The translations under genes and the position numbers were made by a program. Under the pieces are notes generated by a model. That model made no database searches. It saw only the letters and a program-made list of their open reading frames with translations, and was not told the origin of the DNA. DNA of 64,000 nt from Microcoleus sp. AS-A8 (GTDB taxonomy: Bacteria > Cyanobacteriota > Cyanobacteriia > Cyanobacteriales > Coleofasciculaceae), in contig JAMPKV010000029.1 of assembly GCA_039962225.1 (NCBI GenBank), positions 1-64,000 of the forward strand. Direction: 5' to 3'. Positions 18,105 to 26,706 of the stretch are shown here, one piece after another. The stretch's first letter is position 1. The number at the start of each line of letters is the position of its first letter.

Positions 18105-19268
18105 ATGAACGGCGAAGTTCTGGCATCACACATGATTACTGCGCTGGAAATACTGCTTTTTCTCCTCATTAGTGGCTCTATTGTCTTTTATCTGGCTTGT
18201 GCTATCTGTACCCTTCTGTTTTTTACGTCTGCCGAGGAAGTGACGGACACTCCCAAACCACCCGTATCTGTGATGGTTCCCGTTTGTGGTGTCGATGCGG
18301 GGGCGTGGGATAATTGGTCGTCGTTGTGTCGGCAAGATTATCCAGAATACGAAGTTCTATTTGGAGTTACCGACCCTCAAGACCCTGCTGTTCCCGTTTT
18401 GGAAACATTGGTCGCTGCCTATCCTAAGCGAGTGCGACTGTTTACCGACTTAAAGCCTCGTGGGATTAACTATAAAGATAGTAATCTGAGCTATCTGTTG
18501 GAGGAAGCTCAGCATGAAGTGATTATCTTTGCAGATAGCGACATTCGTGTTCATTCTGACTATATTCACACGGTCACGGCACCCCTAGTCAATCCCGATG
18601 TTGGGATGGTGACTTGTGCGTTTATCGCCTACAATCCCCAGTTTTTGGGAGCAGCGTTAGCTTCCTTCGGTCGCTGCTTTGACTTTATTCCCAGCCTTTT
18701 GATTGCGCGTATCCTGGATGGTGGGCTTCGCTGTGCGGTGGGAACTACCATTGCCACGAGCAAAACTACTTTGGCTAACTATGGCGGACTGCACTTGAAC
18801 CGTATTGGGTCAGACTATAACTTGGGCAAACGCGCAGCACAGGCAGGGTATCGGGTTGAACTGTCTCGCTATGTTCTGGAGTCGGATACAGGACAAGAGA
18901 GTGTGGGGCAGGTATTTCAGCGAGAGTTACGTTGGGCGAGAACGATTCGTTACAATCGCGGCGCTCAGTATTATACGATGGTGTTCTGCTACGGTGCGGT
19001 TTACTGTGTGCCTTTGTTGTTGGTATCGGGGTTTGCGAATTGGGCGATCGCAGTGACTTTAGTAACCTGGTTCATTCGCTACGCTCAGGTTTTGGTATCA
19101 ATTTTCTGTCTTCGTTGTCCTAAACTCCTGATATGGCTGTGGGCGTTGCCTTTACGGGATTTACTCAGCTTTGTTGTTTGGGCGATGGGGGCGTTTGGGC
19201 AAGGTGTTTACTGGCGGGGACGACGACTTCGGGTGATGGGGGATGGTTTGATTACTCAGTGGGAGTAA
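18105..19268 (+). CDS. hpnI: Glycosyltransferase of the HpnI/ceramide glucosyltransferase type
   Basis: HpnI adds N-acetylglucosamine to bacteriohopanetetrol on the way to the cyclitol ether. An N-terminal membrane helix is followed by a cytosolic glycosyltransferase domain with IFADSDIRV (the DxD-like metal site) and a late QRELRWART motif, the (Q/R)xxRW signature of processive and ceramide-type enzymes. Two or three membrane helices close the protein (from about FCYGAVYCVPLLLV). The frame is open back to 17958, but those first residues look non-coding. The start is probably ATG 18105 or ATG 18132, the latter directly before the first helix. The hopanoid role rests on resemblance and on the hopanoid genes around it; HpnJ and HpnK were not seen. 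Confidence 0.72.
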   Translation: MNGEVLASHMITALEILLFLLISGSIVFYLACAICTLLFFTSAEEVTDTPKPPVSVMVPVCGVDAGAWDNWSSLCRQDYPEYEVLFGVTDPQDPAVPVLETLVAAYPKRVRLFTDLKPRGINYKDSNLSYLLEEAQHEVIIFADSDIRVHSDYIHTVTAPLVNPDVGMVTCAFIAYNPQFLGAALASFGRCFDFIPSLLIARILDGGLRCAVGTTIATSKTTLANYGGLHLNRIGSDYNLGKRAAQAGYRVELSRYVLESDTGQESVGQVFQRELRWARTIRYNRGAQYYTMVFCYGAVYCVPLLLVSGFANWAIAVTLVTWFIRYAQVLVSIFCLRCPKLLIWLWALPLRDLLSFVVWAMGAFGQGVYWRGRRLRVMGDGLITQWE

Positions 19269-19348
19269 GTCAAAAGTCAAAGGGAAGAATCAGGAGTGCC
19301 AATCCAAATTGAACTGACACTCAAAGTTACTTTTTTTGTGCGATCGCA

Positions 19349-19759
19349 TTACTGGTAAAATTTGTGCGATCGCTTCAATCTCTCCAAAAATCGATGCACC
19401 ACATCATTGGGGTATTTAAAGCATTCATTCGAGTCGAAACGATGAACCCAAATGCCGTGATCGAGAAAGAAACCATCTCGTTTATGGACTTCTGCGGCGC
19501 GAGAGGCTGGGTGATAGGGTTCGCCATCAACTTCTAATATTGCCCAAACACCTTCGTAGCAGATTAAAAAGTCGCATTCGCGATTTCGACGCCCCTCTGT
19601 TGTAGTCAGGCGTCCTCGGCAATTGGGGAAGAATAAAACACCAGCTCGATCTAATGCTTGGGCGATTTTCACTTCGGAAACTGAGCTGAAAGATAAATTT
19701 TGCCATTCAATCTTCTTTCGCTGAATTGGTACGATTTTGTATGTGCTGTTAGTCTCCAT
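19349..19759 (-). CDS. DUF559-like protein with PD-(D/E)xK nuclease-type motifs
   Basis: This is a 136-residue protein with an early Glu (SSVSEVKIAQALD), then RECDFLICYEG and AILEVDGEPYHP. That Glu ... Asp ... Glu-x-Asp spacing is seen in Vsr/DUF559 nuclease-fold domains. The second half continues with FLDHGIWVHRFDSNEC, also typical of the group. A GAGGAAA site precedes the ATG. The catalytic Lys of the classical motif is not obvious (EVD instead of EVK), so activity is uncertain. It lies directly upstream of, and divergent from, the palindrome cluster and the NACHT gene. Its biological target is unknown. Confidence 0.6.
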   Translation of the reverse strand: METNSTYKIVPIQRKKIEWQNLSFSSVSEVKIAQALDRAGVLFFPNCRGRLTTTEGRRNRECDFLICYEGVWAILEVDGEPYHPASRAAEVHKRDGFFLDHGIWVHRFDSNECFKYPNDVVHRFLERLKRSHKFYQ

Positions 19760-19937
19760 TGGAATTTCCTCAAAAGTTGATTTTGTTCGGTGATTTACTA
19801 CTGAAGTAATCCTAAAAATAACTTGTTAAACTTCCTAGTCCCTAATAACTTCTACTCCACTAGAACTTTTCTTCTAGTTGAGGGTTTTGGATGCATTGGT
19901 TAAGTTAGAAATGGCATCATGCAAACAGCAGTCAACC

Positions 19938-20050
19938 GCCCGGAACTTAAGTTCCGGGCTAATAGTTCAAGTCCTCTAAAGAGGACTGGTAAGCAAAGTT
20001 TAGTCCACTTGAGTGGACTTGAGCTATGAGCAAGGGAATTAATTCCCTTG
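19938..20050. repeat. Cluster of four tandem palindromes upstream of the NACHT gene
   Basis: Four near-perfect palindromes stand in a row: 19938-19959 (22 bases, GCCCGGAACTT and its complement), 19971-19986 (GTCCTCT/AGAGGAC), 20002-20019 (AGTCCACT/AGTGGACT) and 20031-20050 (20 bases, CAAGGGAATT and its complement). They are separated by 11, 15 and 11 bases. Each is a different sequence, so this is not a simple repeat. As RNA they would fold into four successive hairpins. The last one ends 22 bases before the NACHT start codon. Confidence 0.9.
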
Positions 20051-20072
20051 CGGGCGAGTGCGTTAGGACAAA

Positions 20073-23003
20073 ATGCTGAATTATAAAGAGGTTAAGAACC
20101 TGTCGAGCTGTGGGTATGTTATGGAATTATGGGATGACTGGGATGATTTTCTAAAAGGCATAGCTTTTGATCACAAATTGAGTGTAGAGCAGCAAGCGGT
20201 TTTCTTTGTGAGGTTGTCTCGGCTGAGCATCGATGAGAAAAGGACAAATCAGCAGATTGCCAATGAAGTTATAGGAGGAGAACCGAATACGGCTCTTTAT
20301 GCGTATAACAAGCGCATGAAAGAGGTATTCGATAAGCTTTCTCACAGTTTTCCTGAAATTAACGCCGAGAGTAGAGGGAAAGTCGAGAGGACACAAGCTT
20401 GCCTGGAGAAAGCGTACTTAGAGCAGCAGAACAAGAAAAAATCTGAGGCTGCTTCTCATGCGATCGCTCCTCCTAACTGGCGCAAAGTTTGCCGCGAGAT
20501 GCTGGAGACTCAAAAACAGAACCTCAGACGACAAGTGACTCAGATGGGGTTTGAATTAAATGTCTTTGTCCCTCTGGGATTAGTCGATCGCAAACAGCAA
20601 TCTAGACGCAGCAGTGATTTCTCACTTCCAGCAGAGCAAGGTTCGGGTTTTTTCCAGTTAGAGAAGGAAGAAATCATCAAGACGTATGAACATGATGAGT
20701 TTCTAGAGCAAGTTATTAAGCAGAGACAACGCAAAAAGAGCAACGGGAAACGCATTGCCATTATTGGCGAACCGGGTGCAGGGAAAACGACTCTGCTGGA
20801 AGCGATCGCCTTCTCTCCAAAAACCCCAGGTTTCCCCATTTGGATTTCTCTGGGAAGCTTGGGAGAGAAAAGCTTAGAAGAATACCTCTGTCAGAAGTGG
20901 CTAAAAGATGCGCTTAAAACTTCAGATGCCACACAACAGCAGAAAGCGCTAGAAGAACTGTTTAAAAGTGGTGAAGTGTTGCTGCTGTTGGATGGGGTGG
21001 ATGAGATGTCAGCACCCTCACCTGTCGAAGCTTTAGCCAAAATCAGGGATGAACTCACAGGTTGGGTTGCGGGTGCGCGGGTGGTGTTGACTTGTCGCGT
21101 CAATGTCTGGGATGCCAGCGTTAATGCGCTACAGGGTTTTGATACTTATCGCACCTTGGAGTTTAGCTATGGGGATGGCAATAAACCCGATCAGGTGAGA
21201 GAGTTTATCTGCCAGTGGTTCTTTAAAGCTGAGAAACCAGAACTAGGGGAACCGTTACGGAAAAAGTTAGACGAAGACAGGCATCAGCGCATCCGGGATT
21301 TAGTCAAAAACCCAATGCGGTTGTCATTGCTGTGTCAAAGCTGGTATTTCAACCAAGGGGATTTGCCGAAAACTAAAGCGGCGCTTTACGAGCAATTTAC
21401 GCGAGCTTTCTATAATTGGAAAGAAGAACAATTCTCCACAACTCCGATAAAGCGGAAGAAGTTAAACGCGGCACTGGGACTATTGGCACGAGAGGCAATT
21501 GATAAGGAAAAGTCCCGGTTTGGCATACGAGAGAGTTTTGCTCTTGATGTCATGGGGGAAGATCTGTTTAAGTTAGCAACTAAAAAACTACATTGGCTGG
21601 TTCATATCTACAATGATGCAGACACAGGTCAACCTATCTACTCCTTCTTTCATCCCACCTTTCAGGAATATTTCGCAGCTTGTGCCATACCAAATTGGGA
21701 GTATTTCCTAAACCACGTTCCGGATAACCCAAAGCAAGGCACTTACCGAATTTTTGAGCCGCAGTGGAAGGAGGTATTTTTGCTATGGATGGGGCGAAAG
21801 AAAGATGAAATTTTTAGATCAGACAAAGAACTGCTGCTCTGTACATTAGGTACTTTTAAAGATGGATGCGGTGATTTTCAGCTTTATTACTATCGAGCGT
21901 TGTTCTTGGCATCAGCGGGTATAGCAGAATTTGAAGATTGTAAATCTGGTGATTTAATTGTAAAACTTCTTTTCTCTTGTGGGTTTAATGATGAAGGGGA
22001 ATCATGTTTTAATCCTTTTGATCCGATTGCCGAATCTGCCAGATTGGCAGTTTTAGAAATAGATAGGAATCGAGCAATTAAACATTTAAGTTATTATAGA
22101 GATAATAGCCAAGATGACTATCTGAATCGAGAAGCAATATACCTATTGGAAAAACTCGGCATACATGATAATAATTCACAGAATGATTTCAATTTACCTT
22201 TTATTTCTGAAGAGGAAGAAAATCGTATTGAGGAGCTGGTAAGTTTAATAAATCAAGAATCCTATAAAAAAAGAATGTCAATTGAATATTTGCTCGACAG
22301 TTTAAAAAATAAGCCTCAAGGTACGATTAATTATTTAATTAAGGTTATGAATGAAAATAAGGGCAATGAAGTTATTGCTGAAGTTTTTAAAAAAATATCC
22401 AACGGCGATCATCTATATTTAATAGTTAAATCTTTAAAAAGATATGTAGATAGTAATTTAAGTAGAAGTGAGTATTTTGACTATTTCTATGATATCATCT
22501 GGCATTGCGCCCAAAATATGAACTATCCAGATTTTCATAGGGCTTGGCACGGTGAGCCTTCCCCTGCTCAAACCTTAAAAAGCCAACTTACCAATATCCC
22601 CTCTCAAATTCAACCCACTGACAAAACCTATCCCATTGCCATCGACACTCAAACTCTGAAACTTGAAACAAACAAAAGCGCGATCGCACAAAAATTCTGC
22701 ACCAAGATTTACCGCAAAGCTGACTACTTCGATATTCCCACAGTTAACGATGCTGCTCAACTTCAGCAGTACATTCCCCGCATCCAAAACAAGTTACAGA
22801 AGCAAAACCTAGCTTTAATTCTGCATGGCTGTGAACCCAACGAACATCTGCTCAACTTCTGCTACAGTCTTGCAGATCCAGACATAGGGCTTTACATCGG
22901 TTTGATTACCAGCCAACCTTTAGAACAACCCCTGAAAGGCTTTCTACCTAATCAAGATAATCTCCTCAGTGCAATTCAAAGCTGGATTGATGAGATTGCT
23001 TGA
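20073..23003 (+). CDS. NACHT-family STAND NTPase with N-terminal helix-turn-helix-like domain
   Basis: Residues about 30-100 resemble the HTH-type effector-associated domain found at the start of many cyanobacterial STAND proteins (IANEV...YAYNKRMKEVFDKL). The NACHT core follows: Walker A GEPGAGKTTLLE (about 232-243), Walker B VLLLLDGVDEM (about 301-311), a sensor-like VVLTCRVNVWD, and a winged-helix segment with PIYSFFHPTFQEYFAA (about 527-542). The middle (about 640-830) is AT-rich, helical and probably a sensor region. The C-terminal 110 residues carry a Cys/His pattern (LHGCEPNEHLLNFC). NACHT proteins of this kind include anti-phage defence sensors. The ATG at 20073 has AGGA four bases upstream; ATG 20121 is an alternative. 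Confidence 0.85.
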   Translation: MLNYKEVKNLSSCGYVMELWDDWDDFLKGIAFDHKLSVEQQAVFFVRLSRLSIDEKRTNQQIANEVIGGEPNTALYAYNKRMKEVFDKLSHSFPEINAESRGKVERTQACLEKAYLEQQNKKKSEAASHAIAPPNWRKVCREMLETQKQNLRRQVTQMGFELNVFVPLGLVDRKQQSRRSSDFSLPAEQGSGFFQLEKEEIIKTYEHDEFLEQVIKQRQRKKSNGKRIAIIGEPGAGKTTLLEAIAFSPKTPGFPIWISLGSLGEKSLEEYLCQKWLKDALKTSDATQQQKALEELFKSGEVLLLLDGVDEMSAPSPVEALAKIRDELTGWVAGARVVLTCRVNVWDASVNALQGFDTYRTLEFSYGDGNKPDQVREFICQWFFKAEKPELGEPLRKKLDEDRHQRIRDLVKNPMRLSLLCQSWYFNQGDLPKTKAALYEQFTRAFYNWKEEQFSTTPIKRKKLNAALGLLAREAIDKEKSRFGIRESFALDVMGEDLFKLATKKLHWLVHIYNDADTGQPIYSFFHPTFQEYFAACAIPNWEYFLNHVPDNPKQGTYRIFEPQWKEVFLLWMGRKKDEIFRSDKELLLCTLGTFKDGCGDFQLYYYRALFLASAGIAEFEDCKSGDLIVKLLFSCGFNDEGESCFNPFDPIAESARLAVLEIDRNRAIKHLSYYRDNSQDDYLNREAIYLLEKLGIHDNNSQNDFNLPFISEEEENRIEELVSLINQESYKKRMSIEYLLDSLKNKPQGTINYLIKVMNENKGNEVIAEVFKKISNGDHLYLIVKSLKRYVDSNLSRSEYFDYFYDIIWHCAQNMNYPDFHRAWHGEPSPAQTLKSQLTNIPSQIQPTDKTYPIAIDTQTLKLETNKSAIAQKFCTKIYRKADYFDIPTVNDAAQLQQYIPRIQNKLQKQNLALILHGCEPNEHLLNFCYSLADPDIGLYIGLITSQPLEQPLKGFLPNQDNLLSAIQSWIDEIA

Positions 23004-23069
23004 GACAAAGTGCGATAAGCAAGAGCAAACCCTCCGTCCTCTCTTTTGTGCCAGTCCTGAGAGGAGGGG

Positions 23070-24059
23070 TTAAACTTCACCCAGAACCTGGTTGTAAGTC
23101 TTCAGTAAATAACTAGGTTTCAAAAAAGTAATAAAATAACCCACAGCCACTAAAGCGACAGTACTCAACGCAACTGGCACAGCCAAAGGCAGATAAATTA
23201 GGTGACGGGGTTCATTTGCTAGCATCTTCCCGACGCGATCGCAAAAAACTCCTAACTTATCCTTCATCCCAGCCATCGAATCCTGGTATTTCCCTTGAGT
23301 CAGATTGGCTTGAGCAAGTAGAATATTTTGCCAATAATAATCATGACCAATCAGCAAAAACCGCCAGAACCAATGGGATAAACTCGATGGTGGAGCGTGC
23401 ATTGCCCTCGCTTGCGGCTGTCTCCAAAGAGTGTACCCTTGCTGACAAAGCTCGTGAGCATGAATGGCACAATTGCCACGATACAGAGGAAGCGAGATCG
23501 GAATGGGATGCTTCAGCAGAAACTCGCGCCGAAACGCCACATTATTCAGGAAGTATTGACAGGTTGGAGTCAGGCTTTGCTCTCCGGAATAGGGGGGAAA
23601 GATGTACGCGAGTACCATTGCGGTTCCATACACCCCTAATCCCCGTGTCATCGTTTCCCCAGCGACAAGTTGAACCTCATCTCCTTGAGTGAAGGGCATC
23701 AGGATGTTTCTTAACCAGTTCCTCTCATAACTACAATCAGAATCAAAATAAACCACAATTTCCCCTGTAGACAGTTGAGCACCCAACATCTTGGCTTTGT
23801 AATAGCCAGTGCCCAGAGGAACTTGATGTACTTTAATCCAGGGGTATTGTTCACAAAGCTGCTCTAGCAGGTTGGCGGGAGCATTGCCGCTATCAATCAG
23901 CCACACCTCATTAGCATGGGTTGGCGAAATGTCTTGATGCGCGAGGGACGCCAAAGACTGAGACAAACCCTTAAGGTCGGCATTTGCCAAGTTTTCTGTT
24001 TCTAACACGATTGAAAAACTGGGTAAGTGCTTCTCTGCTGGTATCTGTACCTGTCCCAT
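23070..24059 (-). CDS. Family 2 glycosyltransferase with C-terminal membrane segment
   Basis: A GT-A domain begins near residue 13 (PSFSIVLETEN) and has the metal site VVYFDSDCSYE (about residue 108). FLNNVAFRREFLLKHP and YRGNCAIHAHELCQQGY match the acceptor-side region of GT2 enzymes. Two hydrophobic stretches near the C-terminus (about 218-236 and 290-312) suggest membrane association. The acceptor is unknown. It converges with the NACHT gene and is divergent from the ABC exporter at 24170, with 110 bases between the starts. Its place in a region rich in hopanoid genes allows, but does not show, a role in glycolipid synthesis. Confidence 0.78.
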   Translation of the reverse strand: MGQVQIPAEKHLPSFSIVLETENLANADLKGLSQSLASLAHQDISPTHANEVWLIDSGNAPANLLEQLCEQYPWIKVHQVPLGTGYYKAKMLGAQLSTGEIVVYFDSDCSYERNWLRNILMPFTQGDEVQLVAGETMTRGLGVYGTAMVLAYIFPPYSGEQSLTPTCQYFLNNVAFRREFLLKHPIPISLPLYRGNCAIHAHELCQQGYTLWRQPQARAMHAPPSSLSHWFWRFLLIGHDYYWQNILLAQANLTQGKYQDSMAGMKDKLGVFCDRVGKMLANEPRHLIYLPLAVPVALSTVALVAVGYFITFLKPSYLLKTYNQVLGEV

Positions 24060-24169
24060 CGCTTATTCCTGTCCCTGATCCGTAATCCATTATCTATCAG
24101 CGTCATTGCTCATTGTTCATTGGGCATTCAGCATTGATAATTGTTTTTTATTACAAACTTAATAGTTTC

Positions 24170-25798
24170 ATGAATTTAATTTACTTTCTCCTGCGCTCTT
24201 CCTGGAGAATGGTGGCGATCGCCATTGTCACTGGTTTTTTGAGTGGGGGTAGTAGCGCGGGTTTGATTGCACTGATCGGTCATGCTATGGGTAGCGGTAT
24301 CGCTTCCGCCCCAACATCGATCGCGTGGGGTTTTGCTGGATTGGCGCTGGTTGCGCTCCTAACGAGTATCTTAGCGAGGGTAGTGCTGATTCACCTCTCC
24401 CAAAATGCCATCTTCCAACTCCAAATGCGCTTGAGTCGCCAAATTCTCGCCACGGAGTTAAGCCATCTCGAAAAGCTGGGTTTCCCCCGCCTGTTGGCAA
24501 CCCTCACGGAAGATGTCCAAGCTATTTCTAATGCTGTTTATATCATTCCTTTCTTATGTATTAACATTGCCATTGTTGCGGGAGGCTTAGTCTACATCAC
24601 TTGGCTATCCTGGAAAGTCTTTCTGATTGTTGTGGTGTTGTCGGTGATTGCATTAGGCAGTTGTCGGGTGCTGCTCAAACGCGCAAGGCAACTAATTGCC
24701 CTCGCCCGCGAAGAACAAGACCAACTGTTTAACCACTTCCGCACCATTACCGAAGGAGTGAAAGAACTCAAACTTAACTATCAACGCCGCCAAGATTTCC
24801 TCACCCAAGATTTGCAAGCTACAGCAACTAACTTCCGCCGTCATAATACCGAGGGTTTGACTTTATTTGCCACTACCGATAGCTGGGGTAAACTCATCTT
24901 TTTTTTCGCGATCGGTTTAGTCCTATTCGTGCTGCCAAATCTCATCGTTATCGATTTGCAAACTCTCGCCGGCTACGTCTTGACCTTCACGTATTTAATC
25001 GGCCCCATGGATAATATTGTCAACAAACTTCCCCTCATTAGTAAAGCTAATGTGGCTTTGCAGAAGATTGAAACATTAGGTTTTTCGCTCACGAGTTGCA
25101 ATGAAGCGGCGATGATTCCACCTCAGCTCAAGTCATCTTGGCAAAGCTTGGAATTCAAAGGTGTGACTCATACGTATCAACGAGAGCAAGAAGACATCAA
25201 CTTTACCGTTGGCCCGATTAACCTGACGCTTCGACCCGGACAATTACTGTTCATCATCGGCGGCAATGGCAGTGGTAAATCAACCCTGGCAAAGCTGATT
25301 ACCGGACTCTACATTCCAGAAACAGGAGAAATTCAGTTAGATGGAAAACTTATTAATCAGCAAAATCGGGAATGGTATCGCCAACATTTCTCTGTAGTTT
25401 TCTCCGATTTTTATTTGTTTGAGCGACTGTTGGGGTTTGATAACGCGGATTTAGATCAGCAAGCTAAAGAATACCTCAAGCAACTCCAACTCGACCACAA
25501 AGTTAAAGTTGAACAGGGAAGACTCTCGACCACTGCCCTTTCTCAAGGACAGCAGAAACGATTGGCGTTATTGAGCGCCTATTTAGAAGATCGACCGATT
25601 TATCTATTTGACGAGTGGGCGGCAGATCAAGACCCCCTATTTAAGGAAATCTTCTACACACAGTTTCTCCCTCAACTCAGAGATAGGGGCAAAACCTTAC
25701 TCGTCATCAGCCATGATGACCACTATTTTTACTTAGCAGACCGCATGATCAAACTGGACTATGGCATGGTCGAGTTTGACAAGCGATCGCACCCATAA
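24170..25798 (+). CDS. ABC exporter of the SyrD/PvdE type (fused permease-ATPase)
   Basis: Six predicted membrane helices (about residues 1-300) are followed by an ATPase domain with Walker A GGNGSGKSTLAK, an atypical signature LSQGQQKRLAL and Walker B IYLFDEWAADQDP. This single-chain half-transporter layout, with the FDEWAADQDP string, is that of exporters for cyclic lipopeptides and pyoverdine precursors. The ATG at 24170 (MNLIYFLLRSSW) is preferred over the frame start at 24113, which adds a non-homologous tail. No peptide synthetase is present in the window. The neighbours are a glycosyltransferase and squalene/hopene genes, so the cargo may be a lipid or glycolipid, but this is inference. 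Confidence 0.82.
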   Translation: MNLIYFLLRSSWRMVAIAIVTGFLSGGSSAGLIALIGHAMGSGIASAPTSIAWGFAGLALVALLTSILARVVLIHLSQNAIFQLQMRLSRQILATELSHLEKLGFPRLLATLTEDVQAISNAVYIIPFLCINIAIVAGGLVYITWLSWKVFLIVVVLSVIALGSCRVLLKRARQLIALAREEQDQLFNHFRTITEGVKELKLNYQRRQDFLTQDLQATATNFRRHNTEGLTLFATTDSWGKLIFFFAIGLVLFVLPNLIVIDLQTLAGYVLTFTYLIGPMDNIVNKLPLISKANVALQKIETLGFSLTSCNEAAMIPPQLKSSWQSLEFKGVTHTYQREQEDINFTVGPINLTLRPGQLLFIIGGNGSGKSTLAKLITGLYIPETGEIQLDGKLINQQNREWYRQHFSVVFSDFYLFERLLGFDNADLDQQAKEYLKQLQLDHKVKVEQGRLSTTALSQGQQKRLALLSAYLEDRPIYLFDEWAADQDPLFKEIFYTQFLPQLRDRGKTLLVISHDDHYFYLADRMIKLDYGMVEFDKRSHP

Positions 25799-25827
25799 AT
25801 TACTCAACCCATGTCCAAGAGCCCTAG

Positions 25828-25859
25828 CATGGGGCTAACGTTCAAACGTCAGCCCCATG
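25828..25859. terminator. Hairpin between convergent genes
   Basis: Arms CATGGGGCTAACGTT (25828-25842) and AACGTCAGCCCCATG (25845-25859) pair with one mismatch around a two-base loop. The hairpin lies between the stops of the ABC exporter (25798) and the squalene/phytoene synthase homologue (25876), where it can serve either strand. It has no long T-run. Confidence 0.6.
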
Positions 25860-25875
25860 AGTGGCTTTAGCCGGT

Positions 25876-26706
25876 TTATCCAATCGCTGTCTCACGCTTC
25901 GCTACCTGTTCAATTAGAGCCAGCACATCACTACGGCTAAGCTTCTCTTTACCGTTACTCAATGCATCCAAGGTGCCATGAGCCAACAGCAGGGGAATTT
26001 GGCAAAACGTCAAAGCCGGACCCTCCGGAAGCGCGTTGGTGTAGGCATCGGCAAGGGCTAAATTGCGACGTGCATAAGCTTGCATCGCATCTTTACTCCA
26101 ACCTTCGGGATAAAAGTCTACTCCACGCGCCAGATCGTCGGTGTGGTTACGGAGAATGTTGACCGCTTGTAACCCTCGACCAAACCCAACCGCCTGCATC
26201 CGGTTTGTCTGGGTCCCATCATACCAAGTCCATAAGTCGGAGAGTAACAATCCCACCGCACCTGCAACGCTAAAAGTATATCGATCTAAGTCCGATTCGG
26301 TTTGAATACTCCAGTTGTTATCTGCCCAGTAAGCCATTCGATCCGCCATGGCTGCCGTAGCATCCCAAATCCGAGGCGCAATATCTTCAGGTGCCAAACT
26401 TGACCATTCGCCAATCCGAATGCTTACCTCTGGTAATATTTCTTGGTGTAGACTGAATCCCTCAGAGAAGTCATGGAGCGCAAAGCCATTAACAGCGGCT
26501 TGCAACTTCAGGCTAATCATTCGCAACAGTTTTGCCTTAGAGGGATTATCGACGCTTGGATGATCTTCGATTTCATCAATGGCACGCATACATAAGTAAG
26601 CGGATGTGACGGCTTCTTGCAGCCTCAAGGGTAAATAACTAATTGGGATGTAAAAAGTCCGGCTAGTTTCTTCTAAAACTTCTAAGGCATCTTCACGTAG
26701 AGCCAT
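25876..26706 (-). CDS. Squalene/phytoene synthase family protein, probable squalene synthase
   Basis: This is a 276-residue head-to-head prenyl synthase. The first Asp-rich motif is DEIEDH (about residues 44-49). The second region reads NILRNHTDDLARGVDFYP (about 183-200), with the Asp residues that hold diphosphate-bound magnesium. TSRTFYIPI near the N-terminus is also a family feature. Because squalene-hopene cyclase is the next gene upstream on the same strand, squalene is the likely product, but phytoene synthase or an HpnC/HpnD-type partner cannot be excluded. The ATG at 26706 is chosen because GGAG lies nine bases before it. Confidence 0.78.
   Translation of the reverse strand: MALREDALEVLEETSRTFYIPISYLPLRLQEAVTSAYLCMRAIDEIEDHPSVDNPSKAKLLRMISLKLQAAVNGFALHDFSEGFSLHQEILPEVSIRIGEWSSLAPEDIAPRIWDATAAMADRMAYWADNNWSIQTESDLDRYTFSVAGAVGLLLSDLWTWYDGTQTNRMQAVGFGRGLQAVNILRNHTDDLARGVDFYPEGWSKDAMQAYARRNLALADAYTNALPEGPALTFCQIPLLLAHGTLDALSNGKEKLSRSDVLALIEQVAKRETAIG

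Noticed and set aside
15978-23003. Intact prophage or genomic island with integrase
   Set aside because: There is only one phage-type domain (BRO-N); no integrase, attachment-site pair, tRNA or structural gene was seen.
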